Positions 1-13,245 are shown, counted from the first letter of the stretch. The stretch is 64,000 bases of DNA from Chlamydoabsidia padenii (GCA_025330725.1 JAIWND010000022.1:124001-188000); one strand, 5' to 3'. The notes: a model not told the origin generated them from the letters alone. Numbers and translations: made by a program.

Positions 1-340
1 ATTCCCGCAGATGTGAAAACAGATTACTGCGAAGTTGGTTAGAGTCTTGTCCCGCACAATGTGCTCGCAGATGTAAAAAAGTATGCTGTCTAGTGGTTTA
101 AACTTCCCGTTGTGGCAGGTGTAAAAAAGTGCTGCATAGTGGTTATAAACTTGATCCCGCAAATGTGCTCGCAGACGTGAAAAAATAGGCTTCATCGTGG
201 TTCCGATTCCCAGAAGATGTGAAAACAGATTGCTGCATAGTGGTTAACAATTGATCCCGCAAATGTGCGCGCAGATGTGAAAAAATGGGCTGTCCTGTGG
301 TTGAAATCCCCTTCGTGGCAGGTGTAAAAATGAATGTCAA
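1..340. repeat. degenerate minisatellite, about 50-bp unit
   Basis: About seven imperfect copies of a unit built around GCAGATGTGAAAA, followed by a GCTGCATAGTGGTT-like stretch and ATCCCGCAAATGTG. The GCAGATGTGAAAA-like core recurs near positions 7, 68, 115, 172, 214, 272 and 317. Copies differ by many substitutions, so the array is old. It runs off the left edge, so its full length is unknown. Short open frames across it are repeat artefacts. Confidence 0.7.
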
Positions 341-2825
341 TGTAGTTCTGCCTCCACGTGGCGACGTTTGGTTAATGCTAAATGAACTAGTCTTTAATTA
401 TAGTCTCTTTAAACATAATAAACATACTCTCTCTTGTAGTCTCCAAAAAGAGCTGTCGGGAATTGAAAAATACCCTTTTGTGATTTATCTTTTTTTTTTC
501 CCGTCTTCTTCTCTTCTTTCGTTTATAATTCACTTGCAACAAAAAACAATGTAGTAGTCCACAAGTGACTTACAAGGTATGCTATTTGAAGGTGTAACTT
601 GTTACTATATTGACGATGCATTCCACGACAACTGACGTTGCTTTTTTTTTTTTTGTAACGGAGTAAAGACGAAGACCACTCCTATACAAGTGAGGTTAAT
701 GTATTCACCGACTAGACGAAAGCATCACGATGAATAATAAAAAGTAAGTACCTATTTACTACTCATCTTTGAACTAATGCTTCTTCTTCTTCTTCTTCTT
801 CTTCTTCTTCTTCTCAAGTGACAGTAGGAATTCGACAAACGAGGTGGGGCTCCTTTAACATTCTCCGCATGCACCCAATAACAGGTAAAGCATAACTTGA
901 AACAACAAGTGACCAGCACTTTGCCTCTCTTTACTTTAGCATTGACTGCTCTGACGTATAGAAGCAAACAACAACCTACACACATCACAACTATTGACTA
1001 GTCAATCACAAGCTCCTGGTTATGAAGACTGGCTCTACACCCACAGGGACATTAACAGCACAAGGTATGCTTGGATGAACATCAAACTGGCTTACTTTTA
1101 CAATGTAATGATACTCAACTTGACTTTATATAGAGTGTAGTATGCAGCCACTTGCACAGGGAGCACAAAGGCAGTGGATGGATTCAATTTAGGAACAACA
1201 TATAATCCTCCTTCTTTTGCATTGGCACCAGGAAAACTACAAACTATATGATTACAGGCAATAATGAATGGGGGCACTCAATCAAGATCACACAGGTAAG
1301 TGAACTACATAAGTAAAGGTGGGCGGGATTTGTAAATGTTGTATTGACCCCTTCTTTTTTTTCCCTTTTTTTTTGTCAAGCACCTCAAATCAAGTTACTA
1401 CAATCACTCTTGATGATACTCGGTAAACACAATATGATCATCTTTTGGTCACAATTATACAAGTCATCCCCCACGACCAATCACTCTATGAAGAAGACGA
1501 ATCTTATAATGGCTGATGCGATGTCGATCTAATATCATTATCGGGACCTCACTATCGAACCGGAACAACACAACACTACACCCCTTGACCATACTCATTA
1601 CGGTTGAAAATGACAAAGGCAACATTGGTCCCCAGCAATGAACATCATCAACTCAAGACAGGATCCTATCGACATGCAGATCATAAAACATATCTTGAAT
1701 CATCCAGTACAAGAAGGAGTAGATCTCTTTGGTACTTTCAGAAATATAATGGTACTTTAATTGGACAATCCTCGATCATAAAGGTGACTCAATCCTCACT
1801 TCTCCTTGTATACTTTAGTATTAGAATCCATTCTTCCCCTCTTTTTATTTTATCTTGTTAAAGTAGCTTTATTATACCTTATTTAAATAAATAGATCTTA
1901 TTATTGTCTTGTAGATTGATGACAGTAATAAATAGCTGATGACTAGTCATGCATTTTTTTTTTAATTTGGATATTTCAGTGGACACATTGGTGTCGAGGT
2001 TGTCGGGTTTAAATTAAACATTGATTTAAAGACCGAGACTTTTATTCCTGCATAATACCTACTTTCTTTTTTCTCCATATAGATCCTTTATGAAAATTAA
2101 GCATGTTCTTCTTTAAAAGTTATTGTTTATGGCTCTGTATTTTCTCAATGATTGCATTTTTATTTCTCATGATATGATACATATGATTCTACATACTTCC
2201 ATACATTGCCCCATATACACAGTAGATCGTCAATTTTCAAATAGTTCGTTTATTGAATGGATTACACAAAGAAAAGCTATATTAGTACTATACTAATGTT
2301 AAACTACAGTCTAAACTATTGTGCGATTGTAATTACGACAATCAGCTGGCAGAAGAAAAAAAAATTGCGAGCATATCAGCCGGCGTTTCAAGTTCAAATA
2401 CCGCTTCTTTCTTTACCCCTGAAAGACATGATCTTCTTTCTACATTTGTTATATGTATGTCTCTTTTATTATCAATATTATCAAATGTTACATGTTATTT
2501 ACAGCAACTACTTTTTTTTTGTAAGTTTAGTTTTTATTAGGCGAATAAACGCTTTAGTGAGTGGCGGGACTTTAAAAAAGGAAGGGGATACTATAACTAA
2601 AGATGGAATGGGTATATGATGTAAATAAACTAGTCTAGGTCAGAAGGTTATGATAAGAGAGAAAAAATAGAGATCTGGCTGAAGACGTACTTTATGATGG
2701 TGCTAGGTTTAAAAGGAATGGAGTAGATCGCCAAAAACCAGTGTGCCAGCAAGGTGTCAACAACAAGAGTAATCAAATTGATTTTCTTTATTTCGGTAAA
2801 AGGGGTGAATTTAACAGGGTATAAA
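341..2825. other. gene-poor interval with possible decayed coding segments
   Basis: No intact gene is visible. Between about 1,020 and 1,860 on the + strand there are splice-like junctions (GTAAGT near 1,296, a CAAG acceptor near 1,380) and stretches of protein-like composition broken by stops in every frame. This could be a dead gene, but I cannot assign a family. From 1,860 to 2,640 the sequence is AT-rich and holds nothing I recognise. The 3' end of the Munc13-like gene lies just beyond. Confidence 0.4.
781..814. repeat. (TTC)n microsatellite
   Basis: An uninterrupted run of about eleven TTC triplets. It creates an apparent poly-arginine frame on the minus strand that is not a credible gene. 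Confidence 0.9.
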
Positions 2826-5800
2826 TTATACATGATGAGCAGGGACAGGTGGAGGAGAGGGTAAAGAGAAAGTAGATGGCCGAGAAGTGGGAAGTGGGGG
2901 AAGTGGAGGGGGATGTTTAAGACTAGTTGCAGCATGAGGTGGTGGAGGTGGAGGTGGAGGATTGTTCCGTTTTTCAAATTCCGCCCGCAGGAATTCACGT
3001 ACATGTTTCCCCGATCGCATACGAAGAATACGTAGAATGACTTCACCGCTGGGTAAATCGATGGATGCCATGGGTGCCTTTTTCGTCGAGGATGCCTTTT
3101 TCTTGCGAACAGTGTTTTTAGAGTGATAGACCGACTTGCTCCTATCTGCTTTTCGACCCCCACGTTGCTTGAGTTCCACTTGATTGTTGACCGCTGCATG
3201 ATAGCTTTCCACAAGTTGTTCCGTTTCCAGGTTATACGCCACATTGATGGCCAAGAGTGCATGGTATTGTGAATTTTCCAATTTTTCCAGAGGTACCGCA
3301 TCACCGTCTTCACCGCCATTGAATAACACCTTGAGGAGTTCGAGCCATTTGAATACAATGTGGAATTCATAATCATCCAAAGGACGCATATCAGAGGGAT
3401 GCTCCGATAGCGGGGGGAGCAGGACACCTTCGATAGCCACAAGTATTTCTTTCCATATCTTTGAAATAACGAGTTGCATGTTGGACTCCGAGAGATTGTC
3501 GTTGAGTATTTGTAGGTTGCGCTCCAGATAGTCGAGTAAGGGTACGATGGAGTCTTCACAGTCTTGTAAGCTTGGTTCAACTTGTTTGTTGTTCCTGCTG
3601 AATGATGAGAAGAAGCTACGGTCGCGGCACAGTAATTTGTCGAGCACCTTCCTTGATAAACAATGTCGTATGTATCGTCCCATCTACAATAATACAATGA
3701 GCACAAAAAACTTGATTTTCCTTTTTTTCTTTTCTAGCACTTACCCTATCCACAATAAGCCCAGCAGCGTCGTTTTCAGCTCTTTTCAAAGTCCTGAATG
3801 CCTTGCCAAACCAGAATTGGATGTCATCCTTTTCCCCTTCCATAGTTATTCGAAGCACCAATTTGCCTTGAGGATGCAGATCCAATACCAGTTCGTGAGA
3901 TTGATAGTCGTCAAAGTATTCCGGAGATAGCTTGAACCAGGCAACACCACATTCATCGTGAGCAGACAATAAATCTTCGTCATAGACCACACCCAGCACA
4001 CTGACCGTTTCGTTACCTAACCACAAGTCAAAGGTTTGATCCCACCGAGGATTCAATGTTTCGTATACTGTTCGTGTTCGGCAGACTTGTTTTCCATCGA
4101 TTTCGAATATAACATACGGATCGCTGAGCCCATTGCTGTCCAAAGGTTGTAGATTTTCCGCACGTACCGCCTTGATGGAGTAGAGAAAATTGACTTGATC
4201 CTCTTTTTCAATAGTTGTCCCGCCGTTTTCCCGCAGGTAATCGGCAATTTCGTCTACATCCATGATTTGGTATAATCGATCCAGTCTTGATCTGGCTGCT
4301 TCAATATCGTTGATCTTGACACAGAGCTAAAATAATAAGAAGATGAGTGAGTGATTATGTGAATAGCAGAAATCTTTTTATACTTACTTCTAGGGTAAAG
4401 TCATCCGGTATACTGTCGGGGCGCACAGATGACCGAGCACCAGTGAGTTGTAGTTTTGCCTTGTCCAAAAAAGAGTGAGACCCAGGAGCATCGCGATCAT
4501 GTATGGAATGTGGGTATATATCCTCCGCAATCATATCTTCTACAGCGTAAGTGTACTGGGTGAGGGCAACACCAATTACCTTCGACAGGGCAGTCATAAA
4601 TCGACATCGTTGATATTCGTTGGGCCATTGTAGTTTTTGGACAAAATCTACAGCTTGGTGGAAGAGACTGAATAGGTCCACAATAGAAGAAGAGTGCATG
4701 GTGATGTTGTTTGTCGGTTTAAACTAGTTAAAACAAATAACAGAAGATTAGTTAACTGGCTTTAATTACTCCCTCCTCCTCCACCATTCATCCACTTACA
4801 TTATCTTGTTTTATCGCATTTCCGACCCATTCAGGGGTAGCAGCATCTGTTGTTTTCAACCACCTTCGTACATGAGATAAGAACCAAGATTCCACTTTAA
4901 ATAGGGCAGCTTTTTGTCTAGTAAAACAAAAAGGAAAAATTAGTATCATAAATGATCACCCATGTCAAATTTAACTTACTGGGGACCATATTGATCGTAG
5001 AGTCGTTTCAAACTGAGAACCTTGTGATACAGATTGAATGTGACCTCGATAGGTGCATCCCGAGCGGCTGGTAAGTAGGCCCAATTTTCCATTTCTAGAG
5101 CAAAGTATGGCATTTGAATGGTCATGACAATTCCTGGTATTGATAAAACTCTATCACAAGTTGAAGAGCAAGGTGTTAGTATAAGAGTATTGTGAGACAT
5201 GAGGGTGGTGGGGAGGTGGAAGAGGAGGACTTACCCTTTGATAGGAGTCTTGAACTTTTTTGTGGCAAGAGATACCAGTTCCTTGATCAGTTTGTCGGCC
5301 AAAGTCAACAAGTTGGTGAGATCGTCGGAATCCTTGATACAGGCTTTTTCTAGACTTCTCCATCGTTCGACAGCAGCACCCTAACAAACACACAAAAAGT
5401 TAAAAAGTTAAAACAAAATAAAAATCACTCTACCCTTGTTCTTTTGACTTACCTCCACGGTTTCCACGAGAGTCTGATATTGACTAAGAGGATTTGGGTG
5501 GGTTTGTAAATAGAGGGGATCATCATATATCCTATCCAGCATCGATACTGAATCACGAATCCAATCAGGGCTAGAATGTCAATAAATTTGGATGAGTTGG
5601 TAATAATGTTTTTTTTTTTTTTTTTTTTTCTGTACCTGATTTTCCAATACTCCGATAGACCGGCTGCCAATTCCTCGATAAAAGTATGTTCCATGCCTTC
5701 ATAGATCCGAATCAGATTTGCACGATCCGATAATGTCCAATTGTTAATGTCGTTTTCCTTCATCGCCTTATCCAAAGTTCGCAAAGCATCCCTTATATCG

Positions 5801-7257
5801 TCCAGGTTAAAAACACCTTGATCGAAACGTTGTTTGATGAGTTCCATATAAAGCACAGTTCGGAAGGGAGCCGATAGTCGCCACGTCCTCCAACATTCCC
5901 GTAAGAGATCGTCAGATTGCTGAGATAAGACACTGGTTTTGGCACGTTCGGAATCAGGGATGATGTCAGTGTCGTAATCAATGCACATGTTCATGAGGAG
6001 ACGGAAATAGCCCCGAGGATCGCTTGGAATAAAGGTGAAGCCGGCCTGAAAAGATTATATACGTTAGAATGAGAGATAGTATCAGCCTATTATTTACTTA
6101 CCATTGCTGATGCTTGGTCTTGTCCATAAGGTGATCGATTCCCATTAGTTATCCCTCCATCATGATCACCATTACCCATCGTTAGATTTGGATCCAGTAA
6201 AGTAAGAGTTTTAAGTAATTCAGATAGTTGTTTGACTTCACGTTTTTGCCAAGCATCATAAGATTGCCGATTAGGAAAGTCATCTACCTTGGCAGGATAA
6301 GGCTGATTGGTGTGGACATTGTTGATACATTTTTTGAGATCATGCATGAATGCCTATATCAATAACAAAAAAAAAGGAAGAGGAATTAGATACCGATTCA
6401 CAATGGATATAAAGAAGGAGACTTACCGATTGAGTACAAACAGTTTGTAGTTCCCGCAGTTTCCTTCGATGTTCAAGAGGATTAACCTGGAATAAAGCCT
6501 GTACAGTCTTGACCATTGGGAAGTTTTCAAAGGATTCCACCGAGCCATAAGCCAAAGAAGGTTGGGTCGGAGAGGACGGATTCCGCTTGTCAGAGAGTTG
6601 TCGAGTCTTTGTCGAAGGACGCCCACTGCCAATAAACCCATTCAGCTTGTCGATTAGTTCCGGTGAAGAAGAAGAAGGTGCATCTTCCTGGACAGTTTGT
6701 TTCACAATGTCAGCAAAACGAGCCACATACCGTGTCAGATCATCACGCCAAGTTGCCGGGTTGGGATTTTCCTTTTTGAATTCGGTTTCTGATGTTTTCA
6801 AAAAGACAATCACCAAATCATTGATAGTGCCTGAAGGTCGATAGCGATGTTGTTGGACAGATTTTTGTACTTGAGTCACTACCGTTAAAAAGCGTTGTTC
6901 CCGGTATTCCATCCTGCTGGTGTCTTTGCCTTTTTTAATATCGTCCAGTCGTCGTAAGAGAGCCCTCACCACTTCCCTTGTTAATTTGTCTGGTTTGCTT
7001 TCATCACCAAACCTATCAGAGAGACTTCCCAACATGTCGCTCACACCTAGGTGGACAGACCGGCGATCTCGTTCGGATGATCGATTGTTGCTGGAAAGTA
7101 AGGAGGGTCGTTGATTGCTTGTTTGTTCCAGACAGGCACGAATGGCACACCGTAGAGAGTAGTCATAGACAGACATTGTATTGATGGGACGTTGAGACCT
7201 TCGGGTACTGACACCGCTGCCTCGACCCATTGTGGAGCCATGTTTGTTGAGTTCCAT
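2826..7257 (-). CDS. Munc13/Ync13-like C2 and MUN/MHD domain protein
   Basis: A protein of roughly 1,300 residues spread over several exons. Exon-level translations show an N-terminal MUN-type helical region (start MELNKHGSTMGRG), further MHD-like helices, then a clear C2 domain at about 4,260-3,760 with VRAENLQPLDSNGLSDPYV and LNPRWDQTFDLWL. An MHD2-like segment follows (ISKIWKEILVAIEGVLLPPL), and the protein ends in a proline-rich tail. Order MUN-C2-MHD2 is that of fungal Munc13-like proteins such as fission yeast Ync13, which act at the plasma membrane in vesicle fusion and cell-wall integrity. The start at 7,257 was chosen because it opens the first long exon and faces a divergent promoter. 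An alternative frame reaching 2,648 was rejected because the C2/MHD2 frame stops at 2,826. Exact exon edges were not all resolved. Confidence 0.85.
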
Positions 7258-7583
7258 ATAAAAGTGATGAGTTTACAATAATGCAGAGTGGGTAGATGAA
7301 AGGTGCTGTTCGTAGTTAGAGGTGGTATGTATATAATAAAGTTGTATTGGGTAATGGCGGCAATCTAGTTGATAAAACCGATGAAGGTAAGGTAATAAAA
7401 AAAAAAAAAAAAAAAAGAGAGAGAGAAAGAAAGAAAAAAGTGAAATCAAATCAATGGGTTATTGAAATGAACGGGGTTCCAATTTGAAAACGGGGCTTAA
7501 ATTGGAAACCACATCTCCGAGTTTTTCACTTTGAACGGGACGCTCACTTCTTTTCCTTGTTTTCCTTTTTACCCATAGCACCA
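7258..7583. promoter_or_regulatory. divergent promoter with three copies of a GC-core motif
   Basis: This 326-bp gap separates the start codons of the Munc13-like gene (-) and AP-3 sigma (+), so both promoters must lie here. It contains a poly-A/GA tract near 7,400 and three related GC-core sites in otherwise AT-rich DNA: ACGGGGTTCCAATTTG at 7,471, ACGGGGCTTAAATTGG at 7,490 and TTTGAACGGGACG at 7,530. The same type of site recurs upstream of several other genes in the window. Confidence 0.55.
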
Positions 7584-8310
7584 ATGATCAAGTCTGTATT
7601 GATATTCAATAACCACGGAAAACCTCGACTCATCAAGTTTTATCAACAGATTGTAAACAGCCAAAGCACCTGACGAAAAGAAAAACGTTACACCATCCAT
7701 TCTCACTCTCTCTTTTTATCTTAATTTAATCCAGGATATCGCCACTCAACAAGCACTCGTCCAAGAAATCTACTCTTTGGTATCAAAACGACCTGACACA
7801 GCCTGTAACTTTTTGGAAGGAAGCAAACTACTAGGTGGAAAGGATACAAGGGTGATATATCGACATTATGCAACACTTTATTTTGTCTTTGTGGTAGATG
7901 AAAGCGAAAGTGAACTAGGCATTCTTGACTTGATACAGGTAAGGAGGGATAACTGGAGGAAGGGTGATGATACTAACACCATGACAAATTCATTCTTTAG
8001 GTATTTGTAGAAAGTCTGGATCGTTGCTTTGAAAACGTCTGTGAACTTGATCTGGTAAGATGAATAATAATAAAAAGGTATATACTTATAACACGGCTTT
8101 ATATTTTGTTTATAGATATTTCATTTTGACGAAGTACATTATATCCTCTCAGAAATCATCCAAGGTGGTTTGGTCCTTGAAACGAACATGAATGAAATTG
8201 TCGCGGCTATCAACGAAGTAAACAAGGCAAAGAAGAAATCGGGTGTAACTCAAGGTGGCAGTCTTAGTGTACGGGCAACGGAAACCTTACGTAGTGGATT
8301 TAGACATTAG
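7584..8310 (+). CDS. APS3: AP-3 adaptor complex small subunit sigma
   Basis: A protein of about 165 residues in at least four exons. The first exon gives MIKSVLIFNNHGKPRLIKF, matching the start of sigma-3 adaptins. Later exons give CNFLEGSKLLGG, YRHYATLYFVFVVDESESE and LGILDLIQVFVESLDRCFEN, ending in LVLETNMNEIVAAI, all family hallmarks. The length fits a longin-fold clathrin adaptor small chain. AP-3 carries cargo from Golgi or endosomes to the vacuole. The YFVFVVDESESE with LDLIQ pattern matches sigma-3 rather than sigma-1 or sigma-2. The start is fixed by the conserved N-terminus. The gene is transcribed divergently from the Munc13-like gene. Confidence 0.95.
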
Positions 8311-8597
8311 GCAACACAATTATATACCACTTCTTTTTGATTAATAAAACATGATAACTTTTATGACTTTATATAAATAAATGGGTGTAATGGGTCAGTA
8401 CTATGCTGCTGGGGAAAAAGATTACTGTGTTATTGATGATGGGATGTAGGGAGTGATGAATCAGATCTCTGGATGATTTTTACATATACACAATTTAAAA
8501 ACAAGCATCATTTTATTGATTAAAGAGGGAATATTAATAACTAAAGAGTAAGGTAATGAGGGGATGACTATATGTATATGTGTAAAAGATGGGAGGG

Positions 8598-9750
8598 TCA
8601 TTGTCTTGATTTAGATTTAATGCTGACCATTTCATCCACACGGTTCGATAACAGTTGATCGATCCTATATTGTTCATAAAACCGTTCCACCGTATCAAGT
8701 CGTAACATATCGCCGTTACTAGTGAATATCAAGTGATCAAGTCGATTCAGATCACAGTGAGTCGAGTTGTTGCAGTCCACCACCGCCCAAGGATATATCC
8801 TTCCCAAAGTGGTATCGCCAATCATGCTTGTTGTAATGGTCAAAGGCTGTCCAGTAGTCTTGTCTTCTTCATATGCAAAAACAGAAAGAGGAATATGTTT
8901 CAAGTAGTCGACCATCGCTCGGGCATCATCGTTTGCTTCCTTCTCCACGAGTTGCTGAAGCATGCCTAGAATATTACCCAATGTCGTTGAATCGTCATTG
9001 TATATTGATAAAGAGGGTGAAGAATATTGTTGAACGTCGTCGTCGTCGTAGTCGTCGTCGCTGTATTCGTCATCGTTGCCTTCCAAGTTAACCAGACCAT
9101 ACAAAGGAATCTTGTAAACATCAAACGCTTGTTTCCTAAAGTTCGCCTTGAGTTGTTCGAGTTGTTGAATCGATAATGTATCAGCCTTGCCAATAATAGG
9201 AATCACATTCACCCGAGAGCTGAGTATTTCAATGGCATACCGATCCATATCAGCCAGTCCATCGTTTACTTGAGTGTTGATAAAGTAGAAGCAAGCATGT
9301 ATTCGACTATCGTGAGCTTTGGTATCCCTTTTGACTTTGGATTCCTACAAGAATGTAAAAAAAGGAAAAGAAAGAGAAATAAAAAAAGGTCCTTTTTTTT
9401 TTTTCTTTTACCTCAATCAAACTCCGCTCCAACTGATGATCGATGTATTTGGCAAGAAACCCCAGTTGATGATTCAAAGCGAACCCTTTGACAAGCCCTT
9501 GAGTATCTATGATAGTAAAAGCAGTAGTACGATGATCATCATGTAACTGCATCGAAATACTGTATAACTCGTGAGTGGGCTGCAAGGGTCCTTGTAAAAC
9601 GAATGGTGCACTTTCTTGAAAAGTCCCTGGAACCCGACGACTTTTTACTTTTTCGCATAATGTTCGGATGAATGCCGTTTTACCAGATGATGCGGCTCCA
9701 ATCACCATGACATTAAGACATACTGGGGGCTCTTTTCGTAATCTGGACAT
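8598..9750 (-). CDS. septin-like GTPase
   Basis: Two exons (9,750-9,412 and 9,344-8,598) encode 361 residues. The P-loop is GAASSGKT (residues about 18-25), the G3-like motif is DTQG and the G4 motif is GKAD, with septin-like sequence between (ACFYFINTQVNDGLADMDRY). The septin family assembles into membrane-associated filaments at septa and bud or branch sites. This copy is odd. The P-loop has GAASSGKT instead of GxSGxGKS, an acidic Asp/Ser/Tyr-rich insert follows LVNLEG, and there is no C-terminal coiled coil. A possible alternative first exon begins near 9,900 (MFIPNIIKANEP), but its splice does not keep the frame, so the start at 9,750 is preferred. It may be a divergent septin or a septin-related GTPase. 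Confidence 0.75.
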
Positions 9751-10124
9751 ATCTTTATAGAGTTTCAGACAAAAGAACAAGAAAGAGAAGAGAGATAAAG
9801 AAAGAATGAAATGAAAGAGTGAAACAATTATAATAACAAATAAATCGTCAAACAAAATTTTTACCGGTTCGTTTGCTTTGATGATGTTAGGTATAAACAT
9901 TTTAAACCTTTTATTTTCATACCCCGACAAATCATGCAAATGGACCGACCCCACCCCACCAAGCCAAATCAAGTCAAATTAAAAAGTAAAGAGGTTTTTT
10001 ATTGTTGATGATACGGTTTGATAATGATACATATGCAGTAAATATATAAAGATAAAAAAGATTAAATATAATTCAAAAATGATGATAAGCATCCAACAAA
10101 CTAGTAATATAGACCAAGCCGGAA
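9751..10124. other. intergenic region upstream of the septin-like gene
   Basis: AT-rich spacer between two minus-strand genes. It should contain the promoter of the septin-like gene and the 3' UTR of RIX1 upstream of it. CCCCGACAAATC near 9,922 and a C-rich block (GACCGACCCCACCCCACC) near 9,944 stand out. No further gene is seen. Confidence 0.4.
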
Positions 10125-11569
10125 TCAATCTTCTTCGTCATCGTCGGTATCAGGCCCAGTCATGTCAATAGCAGGTAATCCCATATCAAGGTCATAATCT
10201 GAATCATCATCAATGGTAGTAGACTTGAGTGATGATGTCCCATCAGTCGTGTTTGTTTCTACTGTTGTTGTAGTGGATTCAACTTGTTGTGTCGTGGTGA
10301 TGCCTGCTTCGTTGTCAAACGTGATGATGGTATCCACTTGTCGTCGTTCCGTTACAGTTTCCGAATCATCATTATTATTACCATAATCGATATTGTTGGG
10401 TTGGATTTCATTGGTTGTGGTTGTAGTAGTAATCATTGATGGATCGTTTGATGGAATGTCGTCCGAGGATTCCTTCATAACCGCATCAGTTTCCTTTTCA
10501 GTCAATACAATGTTTTCGTTTTCAGTGGTGCTTTCATCAAGATCCTTTGTTGGGCGACTTGGTACTGTATCAGTTTCGCTTGTTGTTTGATCCACAAGAG
10601 GCTGACTAGTAGTTGAGGAGTCGATGACAGGTTGTTCAATGATGTTCCGTTCAGCAGAAAGAGCGTTTGAGGTGATTGTGGTGGTGGTTGCAGGGTAACT
10701 AGATGTAGGGGTGTCATCATTGGACTTCTTTTCACTGTCTTGAATCGCTTGGTTGAGTTTCGCAGTAATAGTGTTTGTTGTTGATTGGATAGGAGGCATG
10801 CGTGGGTGTATTATCAAGTTACAAATAGCCAAGCCTTGTTTGCATATGGCTTGTAGCTAGATTTAAAAAACAAGGAGGGAGAAAAGGGTTGAAGTCAGTT
10901 ACACATTCTTGTTTAAAAAGATGATTTTTCATACCTGATGGTTTTGCTCATTAAGACCTGCTGTAAAAATCCGAATAGCATGAGGTAGAGCAGTAGCTTG
11001 TACTTCAATAGGATTCATGATGGAGCCCAAAAGACAACAATAGAGCTTTTCCTTGACATTAGTGTCACCGGCCAATGTGAATCCCAATGGTTTTTGTGCC
11101 GAGAGTAAGAGTCGAGAGATAATACTGGAGTCGATCAGGTTTCGAGTATGCAAATCCATCGATGATCCAAAGCAGTTAAGAAGATCTTGGAGAGAATCCA
11201 ATCCAGCCATTTGAATATCATGAGGTGCTTGAGTGCTTTGTCCACTGTTGGCCAAGAGATCAGAGTTCGTCAGCGTATCCCTTTTCCTTTTCATAGACTT
11301 GTTCTAATCAAGTTAAAGAAGAATCTTATTAGTGACCTTTTTTTTTTCTTCCTATCTTTTTACCTTGACTTCAGTGGGTGCCATATCTGTGACCTTTTGT
11401 TCAGTTATACGTATGTCTTCCAAGATGCTTGTTACAAGAGGTTTGCACATCGATTCACCGAAAACATACCCGAATTGTTGGAGACACAAGGATATGATGT
11501 TATATACAGATATTTTCAAGGTCCTTTAAAAAAGATATTAAAAAAAGGCAGTTAGTAAACGATCATTTT

Positions 11570-11601
<32 letters not shown>

Positions 11602-13245
11602 CCTTTTTCCCTACAACTACTTTACCTTTGAGTTTTGTATTCATTTAACATCCGAATGAGAATCCGAGAGAAGAGTTTGCTATATCTAGACAAATGGCTA
11701 CCAGAGCTTGAGACAAAAAAGTCAGCTTAATCTTTCATCCATGAGTGTGCTATTCCCTGTAATCCTTACCTAAGCAATAATGCCGACACCAATTTGTTAG
11801 CACTTTGATGAAGTGTTGGGAGGCAAGACATCAAACAAGTAAATTCGGTCTTGTCCTTGAATTCGCGCATCTAGATATTGATAATAAGAATCAAGTTAGT
11901 TATATGACAATTGGTTTGTAAAAGCAGATGAGCTTACCAGAGACCCTTCGAATACATTGTATACACGGCACACTAGATCAATAAGCTGCACGATGGGTAC
12001 AGAAACTACAGAGAACGTTGGAGATCTACAGAATATCATAGCACGAAATAAAAAGTCAGTAAGTAAAACAAGGTGAGCAATTTAGAGGCACTTGTAGGTC
12101 GCATTAACTTACCCTAAACAAGTAGTAATAGCCATATTGAGAGACTTTACCCGACGAACGATTAGAGGGAAGGCCACGATCGGATCAGGAGAAGTGTCGG
12201 CTGTGGGATACGCAGGCGGGAGATCAGATAATTCCAGTTCTATACAAATGATGGACAGTAATTAGGTTAGAGATTGAGTTTTACTTGCTTCACATGTGTA
12301 GACCCAGTTTTTTTTCCTTTTCCTTTACCTTCGTCGATGGTGTCAAACAAACGATTGAGAGATACATGGACAGATCCAATCAAATGTAGTATGTTATCCT
12401 TCCATTGATCCGAGCTGCTCGTTTTACCGTTGACATGATGTAATGCAGCCAAGCATTGACAGGCAGCATTTAGTGTTTCCTTGTTGATGTTTTCTTCTCC
12501 ATTTAAGCAAGAGAGACACCGTCGAAGACATTGATCAGCAATGTGCCGTGATTGAGAAGGGAAGTGGATAATGTTGGTCTTCAAAGCTGTTAATATGACT
12601 GGCTGTAATATTAAAAGGTGATTAGTATATATTCCATTTGTAGATGGGAGAGAATGTAGGTTCTGTTATTCTTACCAGTAGATCGGTCGATTTGCATAGG
12701 TTGAGCAAAGCTTGATTGAATCGAGGCAGGTTGGGGACAGTAATTTCACGTTGTAATTCAGGTTTGTTGGAGGTGTATGAGAATAAGAAGGATAATGTTT
12801 CGATAGCAGCCTTGTGAATCATATCGTTTTCAGTTTTCTACATTCATTAGATCAAAAAAATAAGATTTAAAAAAAAGTGAGAATCATAATCAAGAAGGAA
12901 TACCATTATTAAAATACTTACAGTCACCAGACCAAGGAGTTGAGCAGACCAGGACCGAATATGAGCGAACAAAAGAGAGGGTGATTCTTCGCAGGTAAGT
13001 TTGATCAAAACAACGGCAGACCAACGGGCAGTTGCTTGTTTAGATTGTATTAAAGAATTCAGGCGGACAGTCCATTTTCGGCGTACGACCGCCACTTCGT
13101 CGTTGTTGTCTTGATCTTTCAATAAAGATCGTGTCAGAATAGCATCCATGATAAAAGGTAGATTGTTATGAAGGCTGGAATCATCGCTTAGGTAATAAGA
13201 CAGGAGCTGTGCAAGCATGTCCACTGACCTAGATAATGTCGACAT
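10125..13245 (-). CDS. RIX1: pre-rRNA-processing protein Rix1 (PELP1 family)
   Basis: A multi-exon gene. The N-terminal Rix1 domain is clear: KWTVRLNSLIQSKQATARWS, AVVLIKLTCEESPSLLFAH, then IHKAAIETLSFLF and TVPNLPRFNQALLNLC. The C-terminal third is low-complexity, Thr/Ser/Asp/Glu-rich, and ends in an acidic tail with GLPAIDMTGPDTDDDEED, as in fungal Rix1 and animal PELP1. In known systems Rix1 works with Ipi1 and Ipi3 in the nucleus to recruit Rea1/Mdn1 to pre-60S particles and to process ITS2. The start at 13,245 opens the Rix1 domain exon. Several short exons between 11,600 and 12,300 were not resolved. The upstream flank carries GCGGGGTTTGAA 74 bp before the start. Confidence 0.85.

Noticed and set aside
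752..988. Minus-strand frame with a poly-arginine run
   Set aside because: It is the translation of a TTC microsatellite with no other coding signal.
2257..2619. 120-residue plus-strand frame
   Set aside because: Phe/Leu/Tyr-rich from AT-rich DNA, no splice context and no recognisable domain.
2648..3706. 352-residue minus-strand frame overlapping the Munc13-like C-terminus
   Set aside because: The overlapping frame ending at 2,826 carries the MHD2-like and proline-rich sequence; this one is a shadow.
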